A DNA stretch of 64,000 nucleotides from Loripinus fragilis (taxonomy: Eukaryota > Mollusca > Bivalvia > Lucinida > Lucinidae): assembly GCA_964019695.1 (NCBI GenBank), contig OZ026530.1, positions 36,070,835 to 36,134,834 on the forward strand. Reading direction: 5' to 3'. Below are positions 55,529-64,000 of this stretch, piece after piece. Each line of letters opens with the position of its first letter. Within the stretch, counting starts at the first letter, position 1. The notes below the pieces were generated by a model. That model was not told the DNA's origin. It searched no databases and saw only the letters and a program-made list of their open reading frames with translations. A program made the translations under genes and the position numbers.

Positions 55529-57338
55529 TGGTAGCTTTACTTTAATTATGTTCGTGCTGTCACGTGGCTACATGTATTAGTGTTCTGTGTCGGTGGAACG
55601 GCCTGTTGTGTGGTCTCTGATTGTGGCATTTCCTGGGCATACGCACCCGCTGTTTTTGCATTCAAACAATATAGTCAGTCGACTCTCGAGCTGGGTAGAC
55701 AAAACGACAGACTTTTAAACTGATGATTTCATAAATCAACGAATTTCGATAATATAATTCATTCTGCTTAGTACTCTGGTAATGTTATCAACACAGAAAA
55801 ACAGGAAAACGTCCAGACATGACTGAAAATTCTTTGACTGGGACATAAAATATCAACATACGCAAGCAAACAAATATATGCACCTTACAAGAATTTCTAG
55901 CGATAAGGCGAGCAATCTCCCTAAACGAGATGTTCGTTTTATTTTGTTGAAATAACGACTGGAGAAACTAGGCACATTCAACAAATATATAAACACGGGC
56001 CGTCGATGCACCATTGCCCCCGAATTTGTATATTTAAAACGGGATTTCCTTAATGCATGTAATAAATCTACTTCTTATTGAATGAGAATTTATTTCGATC
56101 ATCAACTGTACTTGTTATTCAGTAACATATATCATGTATATGGGAACTAGACCGTTAAACAAGGGTACCAATCGTCCTATCACGCTATGTACAGTAAAAC
56201 TATTTATACAGTTGATGTACAATAAAAACGACCATCTTGCAAAGTGGTCTATTTTTTGTCAGATATTTGATGTCTTCTTATGTTATATATTTGTATGGCG
56301 ACATTTAATTGTCCAAAGGGCATCTTGGGTCTAGGGGGGAAAGCATCTAAAAACAAACGTCACAATTTTAAATATATTTCGTACGCATGCGCAGAAGGAA
56401 TACCGCAAAGTTTCGTAAATGAAGAGCACTTATATCCTTAATATTTTAGCACTTTTACCTTTTGAAAACCTGCAAAGGATTTACTAAAACTCTCGTCTAA
56501 ACGGCACCCAGTCTTAAGACGTAAAATGAGGGGTGGGAGTAGAAGGTGCAAGTTTTAACGGTTTTGTAAATGATGAATCGCTTTGAAACCTATTTTGACA
56601 TTGTCGCAAACAGGAAGCTCGCTTGTACGAACTAACCTGTCGCCTTTCGCTCGGTGCACACTGGGATTTAACCGCCATTTTTATTAAAAATATATTATGC
56701 GATCACTGCTTGCATGACTCGGGGCTTTACATCCAGAAAATATTGACTTAAAGACAAATGATAAACTGTCAAAAAATTAACTTTTTGCTATTTTTAACAA
56801 TAAACTATGTCACCACAGCAGTGCGAGAATTGAACGGGACTAGCCAAATATAGCTAGTAACCCATGATGCAAAGGGCGAAATGCGAGAGATCTAGATGAT
56901 GTATCGTCAGGTCTCGCGAGAATGCTATTTTTATGCTTTCTATGTAAATTTTACTACAGGAACAGACCAATTTTAAAAACATTAGGGCAACTTGAAAATT
57001 AAGGTTTTGTAAACATGTCAACTAGGGAAAATATACGCCTTATAGCTAGCGCTCCTTTGACAGGTTTATCCGTCCATTCATAAACGAAAAAGAAAGAATA
57101 TGTCTACATAAATGATAACCTGTCGTTAGCAATAACGTTGACATGGATTTTTCTAGCATTTTTATGTTGCAATGAATACAGTTTTGCTAAAAAGCCCGAT
57201 ACACTGTAAAGAATAACCTTAAGAGGTGGCAGCCCATTTGATGTAAGCTTCACTTGCGTAGTTACTCACGTGCGTAATATAAGTATTAACATTCTAGAGA
57301 GGTCACCTAATGTGGTAAAGGTGATTTTCCGACTATAA
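55527..57338. other. Intergenic stretch with one promoter-like palindrome
   Basis: No coding frame is supported. TCTCGCGAGA, a palindrome known as a core-promoter motif in vertebrates, lies at 56912-56921 in a locally CpG-richer patch. No gene start could be attached to it. Confidence 0.4.
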
Positions 57339-57405
57339 GGAACTTCTCTTAAAGGAAAGAATTCGCTCCCTCTGGGAGCAAATTCTTTCTTTTAAGAGAA
57401 GTTCC
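57339..57405. repeat. Near-perfect hairpin, 32-bp arms
   Basis: Arms 57339-57370 and 57374-57405 begin GGAACTTCTCTTAAAG and end CTTTTAAGAGAAGTTCC, match at 30 of 32 positions and are separated by only TCT. Confidence 0.85.
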
Positions 57406-57982
57406 CATTTCGAAAAGGTACGCAATTGAAGAGAATCACTGCTTGATCCAGGAGTCTCCCTTTGATGTGCGTAACTTGTTCAGCGTACGTGTACTAGCCA
57501 CGCCATTGAGCCTTCTTCAACAACTTTAGACCAACATATACACTGCTCAAAATATTTAAAGGATCACAGCATGTTTTGGCATTATTCAACGTGCAAACCG
57601 ACCCTTTGCGAGAGTTAAGGAACATGTTTATTTTGCAACTATAGATAAGCAAAAACCTTTGAGGCGTGACTGTAGTTTCAATATCTAGAAATAGGGGTTT
57701 CATGCGTTTACTTACAATTGCTATAATATTTTGACACACATAGATGTTCAAGCCCGGCTGGCTTATTTACGCGTTATGCGTCAACGTTTTCAGAAATAGA
57801 ATGATCCAAAGGTCATTACACATACGTGGTCATTACGTGGTACATATATAGCTTGGTGAACCATCAATGATGATGCTTGTTGATAAAAATGAAATAATCA
57901 ATGAGCACGCATTTTACTAGGTTATGCACCTGCTGTCTAGGTGGAAGATATTTTCAGCTGAAATTTTCAACCAACAGCCTAT
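57406..57982. other. Intergenic stretch
   Basis: Nothing recognised. Confidence 0.4.
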
Positions 57983-58162
57983 TATCCCTTTAAGCGCCAA
58001 TCACGACTGCAGCAGACGACACATTTAATACATCTTCCTATTTTTCACAAAAAGGTATAACATTTGACGATAATCGTCTGCAAGATATAGCACGTCTTAT
58101 TTATTGTTTTTGAAAAAGCAGCATAATTTGAAATTGTCGTAGGTGGCGCTTTTATGGGTTAA
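57983..58162. mobile_element. MITE with TTAACCC-type ends
   Basis: Left TATCCCTTTAAGCGCCAATC, right GGTGGCGCTTTTATGGGTTAA, related to 3385-3615. Internal GACGATAATCGTC palindrome near 58067. Confidence 0.55.
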
Positions 58163-58201
58163 AAAGCAGAATAAGCTATTGAGCGCTCCGTTCGGCACTA
58201 A

Positions 58202-58223
58202 TATAATATAATATTATATTATA
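58202..58223. repeat. Perfect 22-bp AT palindrome
   Basis: TATAATATAAT followed by its reverse complement, no spacer. Confidence 0.9.
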
Positions 58224-58435
58224 AATTAACTATTTGCTTGTTGTATCCTTTTACGCTCACAGTTTGTACCCAGATCAGGCCCAACAAAACGTCGGACTTT
58301 ATCTGGATCCAAACTGTTTGACACTAAGATGGTATTCCTGAGACAATTTGCGTTTACAAAATGTTGATTTTAAAACAAAATCAGCAGACAACAAAAAGCA
58401 TGAATAATTACCCAGCATGCAACGTGTTAATAAAG

Positions 58436-58760
58436 GCAGATGAAATAGCAAAAAAAATGACTGGGTCAATCTGACGTGTCGTCCTAAAATGATTTACACA
58501 GAACAAATCATGCGTTGTGATCGCTTCATAATTATGTACTTTTTAACACACTGATGGTATTCCTGAGAGACTACTACCCAGTATGTGAAGTGTTGATTAA
58601 TAAATAATAAACTAAATGCAGATGAAATAGCAAAAACATATATGACTGGGTCAATCTGACGTGTCATCCTAAAATGATTTACACTGAACAAATCATGTGT
58701 TGTGATCGCTTCATAAGTATGTACTGTTTGACACTCTAGCCCGAGAGATTACTACCCAGC
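58436..58760. repeat. Tandem duplication, period about 185 bp
   Basis: TGACTGGGTCAATCTGACGT, AAAATGATTTACAC and TGTGATCGCTTCATAA occur in order in both units (from about 58436 and 58620). Confidence 0.8.
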
Positions 58761-58904
58761 AAGATGCCCCCATTCGCTTCTAGAAATAGACACTCACTCG
58801 AATCGATACACACAAATCCACTAGAAGTAAAAGAAACTTTCATTACAGAAAGCTGCAGGTGCTGATAGTATTAATACACTTCTGAAACTACTTTCAAAAC
58901 CTTC

Positions 58905-60010
58905 AAGGTTTCGATGTAAAGGTTTGCAACTGATACTGAATTTGTTGTTCCTGATTATATTCTTGCAGCTTCTTATTGTATGAGTTCAAGTTCGTTTTTG
59001 TTTTGCTGCGTGCAATTATCCCAAATGACATCTGAACATTCTAGGAGTGGTCTTACAAAAGATTTGTAAATTAATTCTAAATATTTTCTGTCAAGGTCAT
59101 ATTTTAGCCGACGTATAATGTTTATTCTTGTCCATGTCCTTTCCTAAATATAATCTATATGTTTTTGCCAAGAGCAGTCATTAGATAAAATAACAACTAA
59201 GTGTTTACTAGATTCGACTTCTTTGATCTGTTGATCTCGCATAAATACAGAAGGATGAACAGTGCTAGTTTTTCGTGAGATAAAAAGAGATTAAGATTAA
59301 ATTTTACAAGCCATTTAGTTCTAGCTTTGCTATCTTTTCAAGGCCTGCATTGAGGAGTTCTGCTCGACTTTTGAATCATCTACAATGATATGTAGACTTG
59401 TATCATCTACAAATTGACGTATAGATGATCCAGTGTCGTAAACAATATCGTTTATATAAAGAAGAAAGAGAAGTGGACCAAGTATGGAGCCTTGAGGTAC
59501 CCCAGCTGTGATACAATTCCAGGCAGACTGAACACTAGACATAGCAACCCTATGTTTGCTACCAGTTAGGTAATTGGTAAACCATGATAAGAGATTGCCT
59601 GATAAACCAGCTGATTTTAATTTATGAATTAAATCAGCATGCCAAACACCAATATCGCAGAAAATAGCTCTAACTTCTTTACGTGCATCTATAGCTTGAA
59701 AGAAAGAGTTATATAGATACGATAGATGATTAGCAGTAGAGCCTCCCCTTCTAAGTCTAGACTGAAAAGAAGTAAGAATGTTGTTGCCCAAGAAGTGATT
59801 ATATGCATACTTAAAAATAAGTCGTTCAAAAACCTTGTCCAGATTGCTTAAAAGTGATATAAGTATAATTTGAGATTTTAGATGGAGATCACCACCTTCA
59901 TGCACTGGGCTGGCATAAGCCTGCTTAAAAGAGTCCCAGACTATACCTGTATAAAGAGATTGGTTAAAGAAACCACATAGAACAGAAGATATCTCCCTAC
60001 TAAGTTATTT
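58905..60010 (-). pseudogene. Decayed LINE reverse transcriptase
   Basis: On the - strand: ISLLSNLDKVFERLIFKY, SFQSRLRRGGSTANHLSYL, RAIFCDIGVWHADLIHKL, GVPQGSILGPLLFLLYINDI and IRQFVDDTSLHI are recognisable RT blocks, followed in other frames by thumb-like pieces (EVESSKHLVVILSND, YKSFVRPLLECSDVIWD). Motif A lacks the usual AFD segment, a loss of about five codons, and the catalytic Y/FADD is FVDD. Stops and frame changes follow from about 59330 downwards. Neither end is defined by a target duplication. It is not closely similar to the LINE at 18718-20047. Confidence 0.85.
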
Positions 60011-60279
60011 CAATACACAGTTACTTATCCCATCCCCCAGTCAAACTATAAAGGCAAACTATAAAGGCAAGCCATTATTGGCCCGCCAACGAAAAGCCAT
60101 TAGAATGGCACTTCGCTGATGGACCAACAGTGGGCTGAGGTGTCATGCGGGCTTGGTCATTGTAGGAGACGTCATGGTTGAGGAGTAGGCATCACGGTTG
60201 GGTAGTATACGCTGAGACGCATAGGCCATAGGAGACATCAAGGCAAGGAAACATGGGCCTTAACGCTATTAATATTTAC

Positions 60280-60504
60280 CGGTAAATCTCCAGCGACTCT
60301 CAGAATTTTGTTTCCCACTTCTGACACTGTCACTTCACCACCAGATCCGTGAAACATCTCGCTGAGGCTCCCATTGTTTTGTAACTTGTCCAAGTTCACC
60401 GTCTTCTCCATATTCACAGCATTTAGAATGTTCTGCATCATTGGGTTTGCACGAGAAACACACAGTACATTTAATACTAAACACATAAAAAGCAGCCCCA
60501 GCAT
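60280..60504 (-). CDS. Probable first coding exon of a small secreted protein
   Basis: From ATG at 60504 the frame begins with a classical signal peptide: MLGLLFMCLVLNVLCVSRA, with likely cleavage near residues 18-20. A polar stretch follows (NMEKTVNLDKLQNNGS; SEMFHGSGGEVTVSEVGNK) with no cysteines. A donor-like CCG|GTAAAT falls exactly after codon 75 (60280), in phase 0. Without splicing the frame stops 13 codons later (60238). Another in-frame start upstream would need a non-ATG codon. No downstream exon was found; the neighbouring - strand sequence is a LINE remnant, so the rest of the gene may lie in a long intron's distance or be lost. I do not recognise the family. Confidence 0.5.
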
Positions 60505-60564
60505 TTTCAATGTTCTTGTCCGCACTCAACTGTTTGGTACCAGTGTGTTAGTTATATTAGTTAT

Positions 60565-61405
60565 TGGTATTGATACTCATGGGTCACCGTCGAGATTGCC
60601 AAATGTGTCAAATATGTCGAATAATGTACAACTCTGGTGCTAAAATATGCAAAATCCTTTCATATCCAATAAGTGATTTTTTTGGACTTGACACATTTAC
60701 TGCTTTTTACAGTCGATTTAAAATGTCAAGTTTAATTACTATTTATAAGCAATACACCTGGATCATTTTATTTGTATGTATGGTACTGAAGCTGCGACCA
60801 AGCTTGGAAACCCGTTCTGTTTAATTTCCATTCGAGCCAAATGTTTCAGTGGCCTGCGTCAGCATAAGCAGGCGACCTTGATAAATTCTCAGAGGATATA
60901 AAACGTCTGGGCTAATATCTAGATCCACATACTGGGGTCCGGAAATATGGCTGTTAAAAAGAAGAATGGATTTATACTCAAAAATAGACACTAAGGTTTA
61001 TAAATATGCATAACTTCAACTATTTTCGCGCCTATATTTCCGTAAATGTCATAATAAGTCTTGCCAGTGTATGAAAAAGATCTACATTACGAATGAAAAT
61101 GAAATGAGCGGATGTTCGAATAAATCAGGGACTTCACCGTTTGTATACAAAAGACTGAAACCCACACTAAGATTAAGGAGACTATTAGAGTATTAAACCT
61201 CTTAGATGGATTGACATGACCATTTTGAGAATCACAAAGTGCAAATTCGATACGCGCCATTTTTACTGTGTGATATTATTTCATGCTTATTAATCCATTT
61301 AAGGCATATGTAATTTTCTTATAAAATTTAAATAGACTATTCTACAAGCAATCGAAGAAGTCCAAGATCTGATACGATGCCCTTTCCGTAGTATGCATTA
61401 TTTAT
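60565..61405. other. Intergenic stretch
   Basis: Contains the putative upstream region of the - strand exon. No clear promoter motif or other gene recognised. Confidence 0.4.
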
Positions 61406-61408
61406 ATA

Positions 61409-61591
61409 CAGTAAAACCTGTATGTAAAACGCCTACCCTCAAAAAGATCAAAAATGGTTTTCAAGACTGATTATCGCTTAATGCTCAAAGGGGAGCATTC
61501 TGCAATACTTTCGACCTTCATAAAGCTACCAGTTGTCATAAAGACCTTTGTTTTGTCTATTTTGAGGTTCCTTTATACACAGGTTTTACTG
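61409..61591. mobile_element. pogo/Tigger-like MITE, 183 bp
   Basis: Left CAGTAAAACCTGTATGTAAA, right ACACAGGTTTTACTG, flanked by TA on both sides. Shares the CAGTAAAACCT start with 54552-55365. Confidence 0.82.
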
Positions 61592-61770
61592 TATGTCTCA
61601 AATGTAGAATATCATGCTAATATTTGACCAGCTTATTTCACAATGCCAAGCAAGACTCTTTTTGAAATATATTTAGCAACACTTAACCTCTCCGACTGAC
61701 ATTTTGTCAGATAAATAGGGTCATGTTGCCATTCGCAGAATGTTATTATGAACTCATTCTAATTGTCATT

Positions 61771-61970
61771 TGAGCCGTAATACGTGATTTCCAACAATGT
61801 GGCATTTTGACAAGTGTAGACTCTGACAAGCTTGTCCGGCCTCCTGTTAAGCTTAGAAACTCCAAATGATGTTTCGTCAGTAGCTTAACAGTCGTAGAAT
61901 ATTCAAGCTATTAACTGAGACTCTGATGGTCGCACATACCACATTGATGGAATTATCATGGCACGGTTCA
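61771..61970. mobile_element. Diverged copy of the 1364-1601 MITE
   Basis: Left TGAGCCGTAATACGTGATTT then CCAACAATGTGGCATTTTGA; right ACCACATTGATGGAATTATC ending CGGTTCA. The interior (CTTAGAAACTCCAAATG; GAATATTCAAGC) matches the reverse complement of 1364-1601. Confidence 0.75.
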
Positions 61971-62310
61971 TTTTATAAACGTCCACTGAGAAGTTGGGCA
62001 ATCGAAATATCTTTAAACGGACCGCCACCAAATTCCAACCACCACGTGCTATAATCAATCTTTCCTCGGTTTAATGTAACCGAATAATTTTTCTCCGACC
62101 CGGTACATTTCTTTACATATCAACAAAATATATTTATGAAACGGTGACTTAATTAATGTCTCATAATTTAGAAAATGTTGTCTTAATTGGACAGTTTTTT
62201 TACAAACAGAGTCTGCTTTATAAGCATGGTGTATAAATTAAAGGATCATAATTCAGAGACACAGCGCTTCAAGGCCAGTCGCATGTTGGACCTACGTGAG
62301 AGAAGAATGG

Positions 62311-62699
62311 TACAAGTCTATGGGGTGCAGTTTTAGTATTTATTTCTTGTTTATGGATATCCATGAATCATTTATGGATATCCATAAATCATTTATGGAT
62401 ATCCATAAATCATTTTGGATATCCATAAATCATTCTGGATATCCATAAATCAGTTGAATATTAGATATCCATTAATCCATTTATGGATATCTAAAAAATG
62501 AATTATGGATATCCAAAAATTTAGGCTGATTTATGGGTATCTATGATTCATTTTTGGATATTCTTAAATAAGATGGATATTGGATATCCCTAAATCGATT
62601 TGTGGATATCCAAAAATGAATTATGGATGTCCATAATTGATATATGAATATCCATAAATAAGGAATAAATACCAAAATGGCACCCCATACACACTTGTA
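62311..62699. mobile_element. Inverted-end element filled with GGATATCC palindromes
   Basis: Left TACAAGTCTATGGGGTGC and right GCACCCCATACACACTTGTA are inverted repeats continuing through TAGTATTTATTTCTTG / AGGAATAAATACCA. The interior 62354-62655 is a run of diverged words built on the palindrome ATGGATATCCAT; I count eight exact GGATATCC sites plus degenerate ones. Confidence 0.7.
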
Positions 62700-63099
62700 A
62701 ATGTATACGTCGATTTGGTGGTATTCACGCGTATTGCCGGTACTTCATAGACCGGAAGTGGTAGATATTGGTGTTAATACTATATAGAAAAACATGCTTA
62801 AAAGACTATAGACTTCAATCATTTTTAAGTATTCAGTATGTGCATGGCGATTTATGTAAGCATTTAGGAATAGATTCGAGTACCGATCATCCAGATCGGT
62901 ACTCGAATCTATTCCTAAATTCTTACATAAATCTCCATGTGCATACTGAATTATTAAAAATGATCTAATTTTATAGTCATTTAGGCATATGGCATGTTTT
63001 TCTATATAGTATTAACACCAATATCTACCACTTACGGTCTATGAAGTACCGGCAACACGCGTAAATACCAGCAAATCGAAGTATACATTTACCAGTGTG
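62690..63099. mobile_element. 410-bp near-perfect palindrome (fold-back element)
   Basis: Arms start CACACTTGTAAATGTATACG and end AAGTATACATTTACCAGTGTG. They stay complementary, with scattered mismatches, to the centre (GAGTACCGATC-ATCCA-GATCGGTACTC at about 62878-62904). It overlaps the right end of the preceding element by 10 bp, sharing the ACACTTGTA word. An open frame within it is a symmetry artefact. Confidence 0.82.
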
Positions 63100-63249
63100 A
63101 ACATACAAAAAAAAAAAATATGTGCAATGTATATTTTGTATAGTTGACATTGCAATAATAAAGAAAGTTGTGACAATTTTTCTTTGGGGTATGACATGGT
63201 AATTTTGAGCTCAACTGCGCAATAGAATCTGTCAAATTTGCTCGTGTTG

Positions 63250-63441
63250 CGGAAACCAGCACTGGTTTCCGTTATATGAGTAGATGTGTCGATCTAAGCA
63301 TTTGTGCGATTGAGATGCTGCATTGATAAGTTAGGGTCTTTCATGCAAACTAAATATCTATGTGTCTTGATCCACATCTGAATTAAAGGTAAAGTTGGCA
63401 CCGTTAAACCGGTTTAAGCCCTCCAGTAAAATATTTTACTG
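63250..63441. repeat. Two short perfect palindromes
   Basis: CGGAAACCAG-CA-CTGGTTTCCG at 63250-63271 and CAGTAAAATATTTTACTG at 63424-63441. Function unknown. Confidence 0.7.
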
Positions 63442-63518
63442 ACCGTTCCAAGGCGGTACTTGTTTTGTGGATCTTTTTTTCTGCCTTGTGTTGGCTATGC
63501 CTTTGTGCGCGTCTGTTT

Positions 63519-63600
63519 ATATACTTAAGGACTTTGAAAACGTATCACCCAGATTAAATCCTTTATTTCACAAATCCTGAGAATGTCAGCGAGATAAGTG
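63519..63600. mobile_element. Left end of a second GGACTTTGAAAA-type MITE
   Basis: ATATACTTAAGGACTTTGAA, then ATCACCCAGATTAAATCC and TTTATTTCACAAA match 53269-53340. The matching right end was not found before the window ends. Confidence 0.7.
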
Positions 63601-64000
63601 TTATTGCATATCATAGTCTGACTTGCTTGTAGTGTGTCCTAGAAATTTCATGGTTGTAGATTTACATAAAAGTATTGAAAAAGTATCCGTTTTAAGACAG
63701 GAGTGGTCGATGTTGAAGGACACAAATTCAGCTGCAAGTTAACACGCGCGTCAGTTTTGATTTATGACTCAATCGATTTGTGTCCTTTGATTCTTTCACA
63801 ATTGCACATTCATCATTGAACGATTAGAAATGAATTGACAGTTCGGTATGCTCAAAATTATACGCCTTTAAAAATACCGACATACCCCACCCACCCTGAT
63901 TACTATAGTCTAGTAATAAAATTCAACATCTTGGGCCTTTCAAAGTTTCGATTTTTTTACGTCCCGTTTTATTGGAGTGACAGATTATGCATACATTACG

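Noticed and set aside
62768..62968. 66-codon frame in the 410-bp palindrome
   Set aside because: It lies across the symmetry centre and has no motif.

Overview
The window is animal nuclear DNA, most likely from a bivalve mollusc. It is AT-rich, nearly free of host genes and packed with small inverted-repeat transposons (MITEs), fold-back elements and at least three tRNA-headed SINE families whose heads and tails look molluscan. Species is an inference; no single-copy marker gene is present. No rRNA, CRISPR array or bacterial-type operon was seen.

The dominant feature is a head-to-tail tandem array (25955-50589): five complete 4606-bp units plus 1605 bp of a sixth, ending in a 200-N assembly gap (50590-50789). 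Each unit holds (a) a 647-bp element with about 18-bp terminal inverted repeats, bounded by TTAA wherever two units meet, (b) a 634-codon + strand gene resembling Mutator/Kolobok-type DDE transposases (D256, D348, E514 proposed), and (c) a convergent - strand gene whose 129-residue ATG-initiated form keeps the catalytic His and Asn and all eight zinc ligands expected of an I-PpoI-like His-Cys box endonuclease. The layout is 647-bp repeat, core, 647-bp repeat, core and so on, like a transposon with direct terminal repeats amplified by recombination between them. Copies are nearly identical, with a few private base differences. The pairing of these two enzymes in a homogeneous array is the best candidate for an undescribed system.

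Left of the array (1-25950): fold-back elements sharing a core (132-545, 3692-4250, 4418-4985), SINEs (2239-2523, 2685-2826, 5909-6233, 11298-13300, 15997-16194, 23457-23611), nested MITEs (6355-8600), a MULE-like element with a 10-bp target duplication and a broken FLYWCH finger (14571-15385), a TA-flanked transposon (17790-20280) carrying a 5'-truncated LINE (18718-20047) with its own target duplication and 3' hairpin, a cluster of poly-G/C-bearing elements (21960-24436), and a zinc-binding protein exon interrupted by a 228-bp TTA-flanked MITE (24437-25164).

Right of the gap (50790-64000): more MITEs (51726-52085, 53025-53192, 53269-53763, nested 54552-55365, 61409-61591, 61771-61970), a decayed LINE reverse transcriptase (58905-60010, -), a likely first exon of a secreted protein (60280-60504, -), and adjacent large palindromic elements (62311-63099). 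Most other long stretches show nothing that can be supported.
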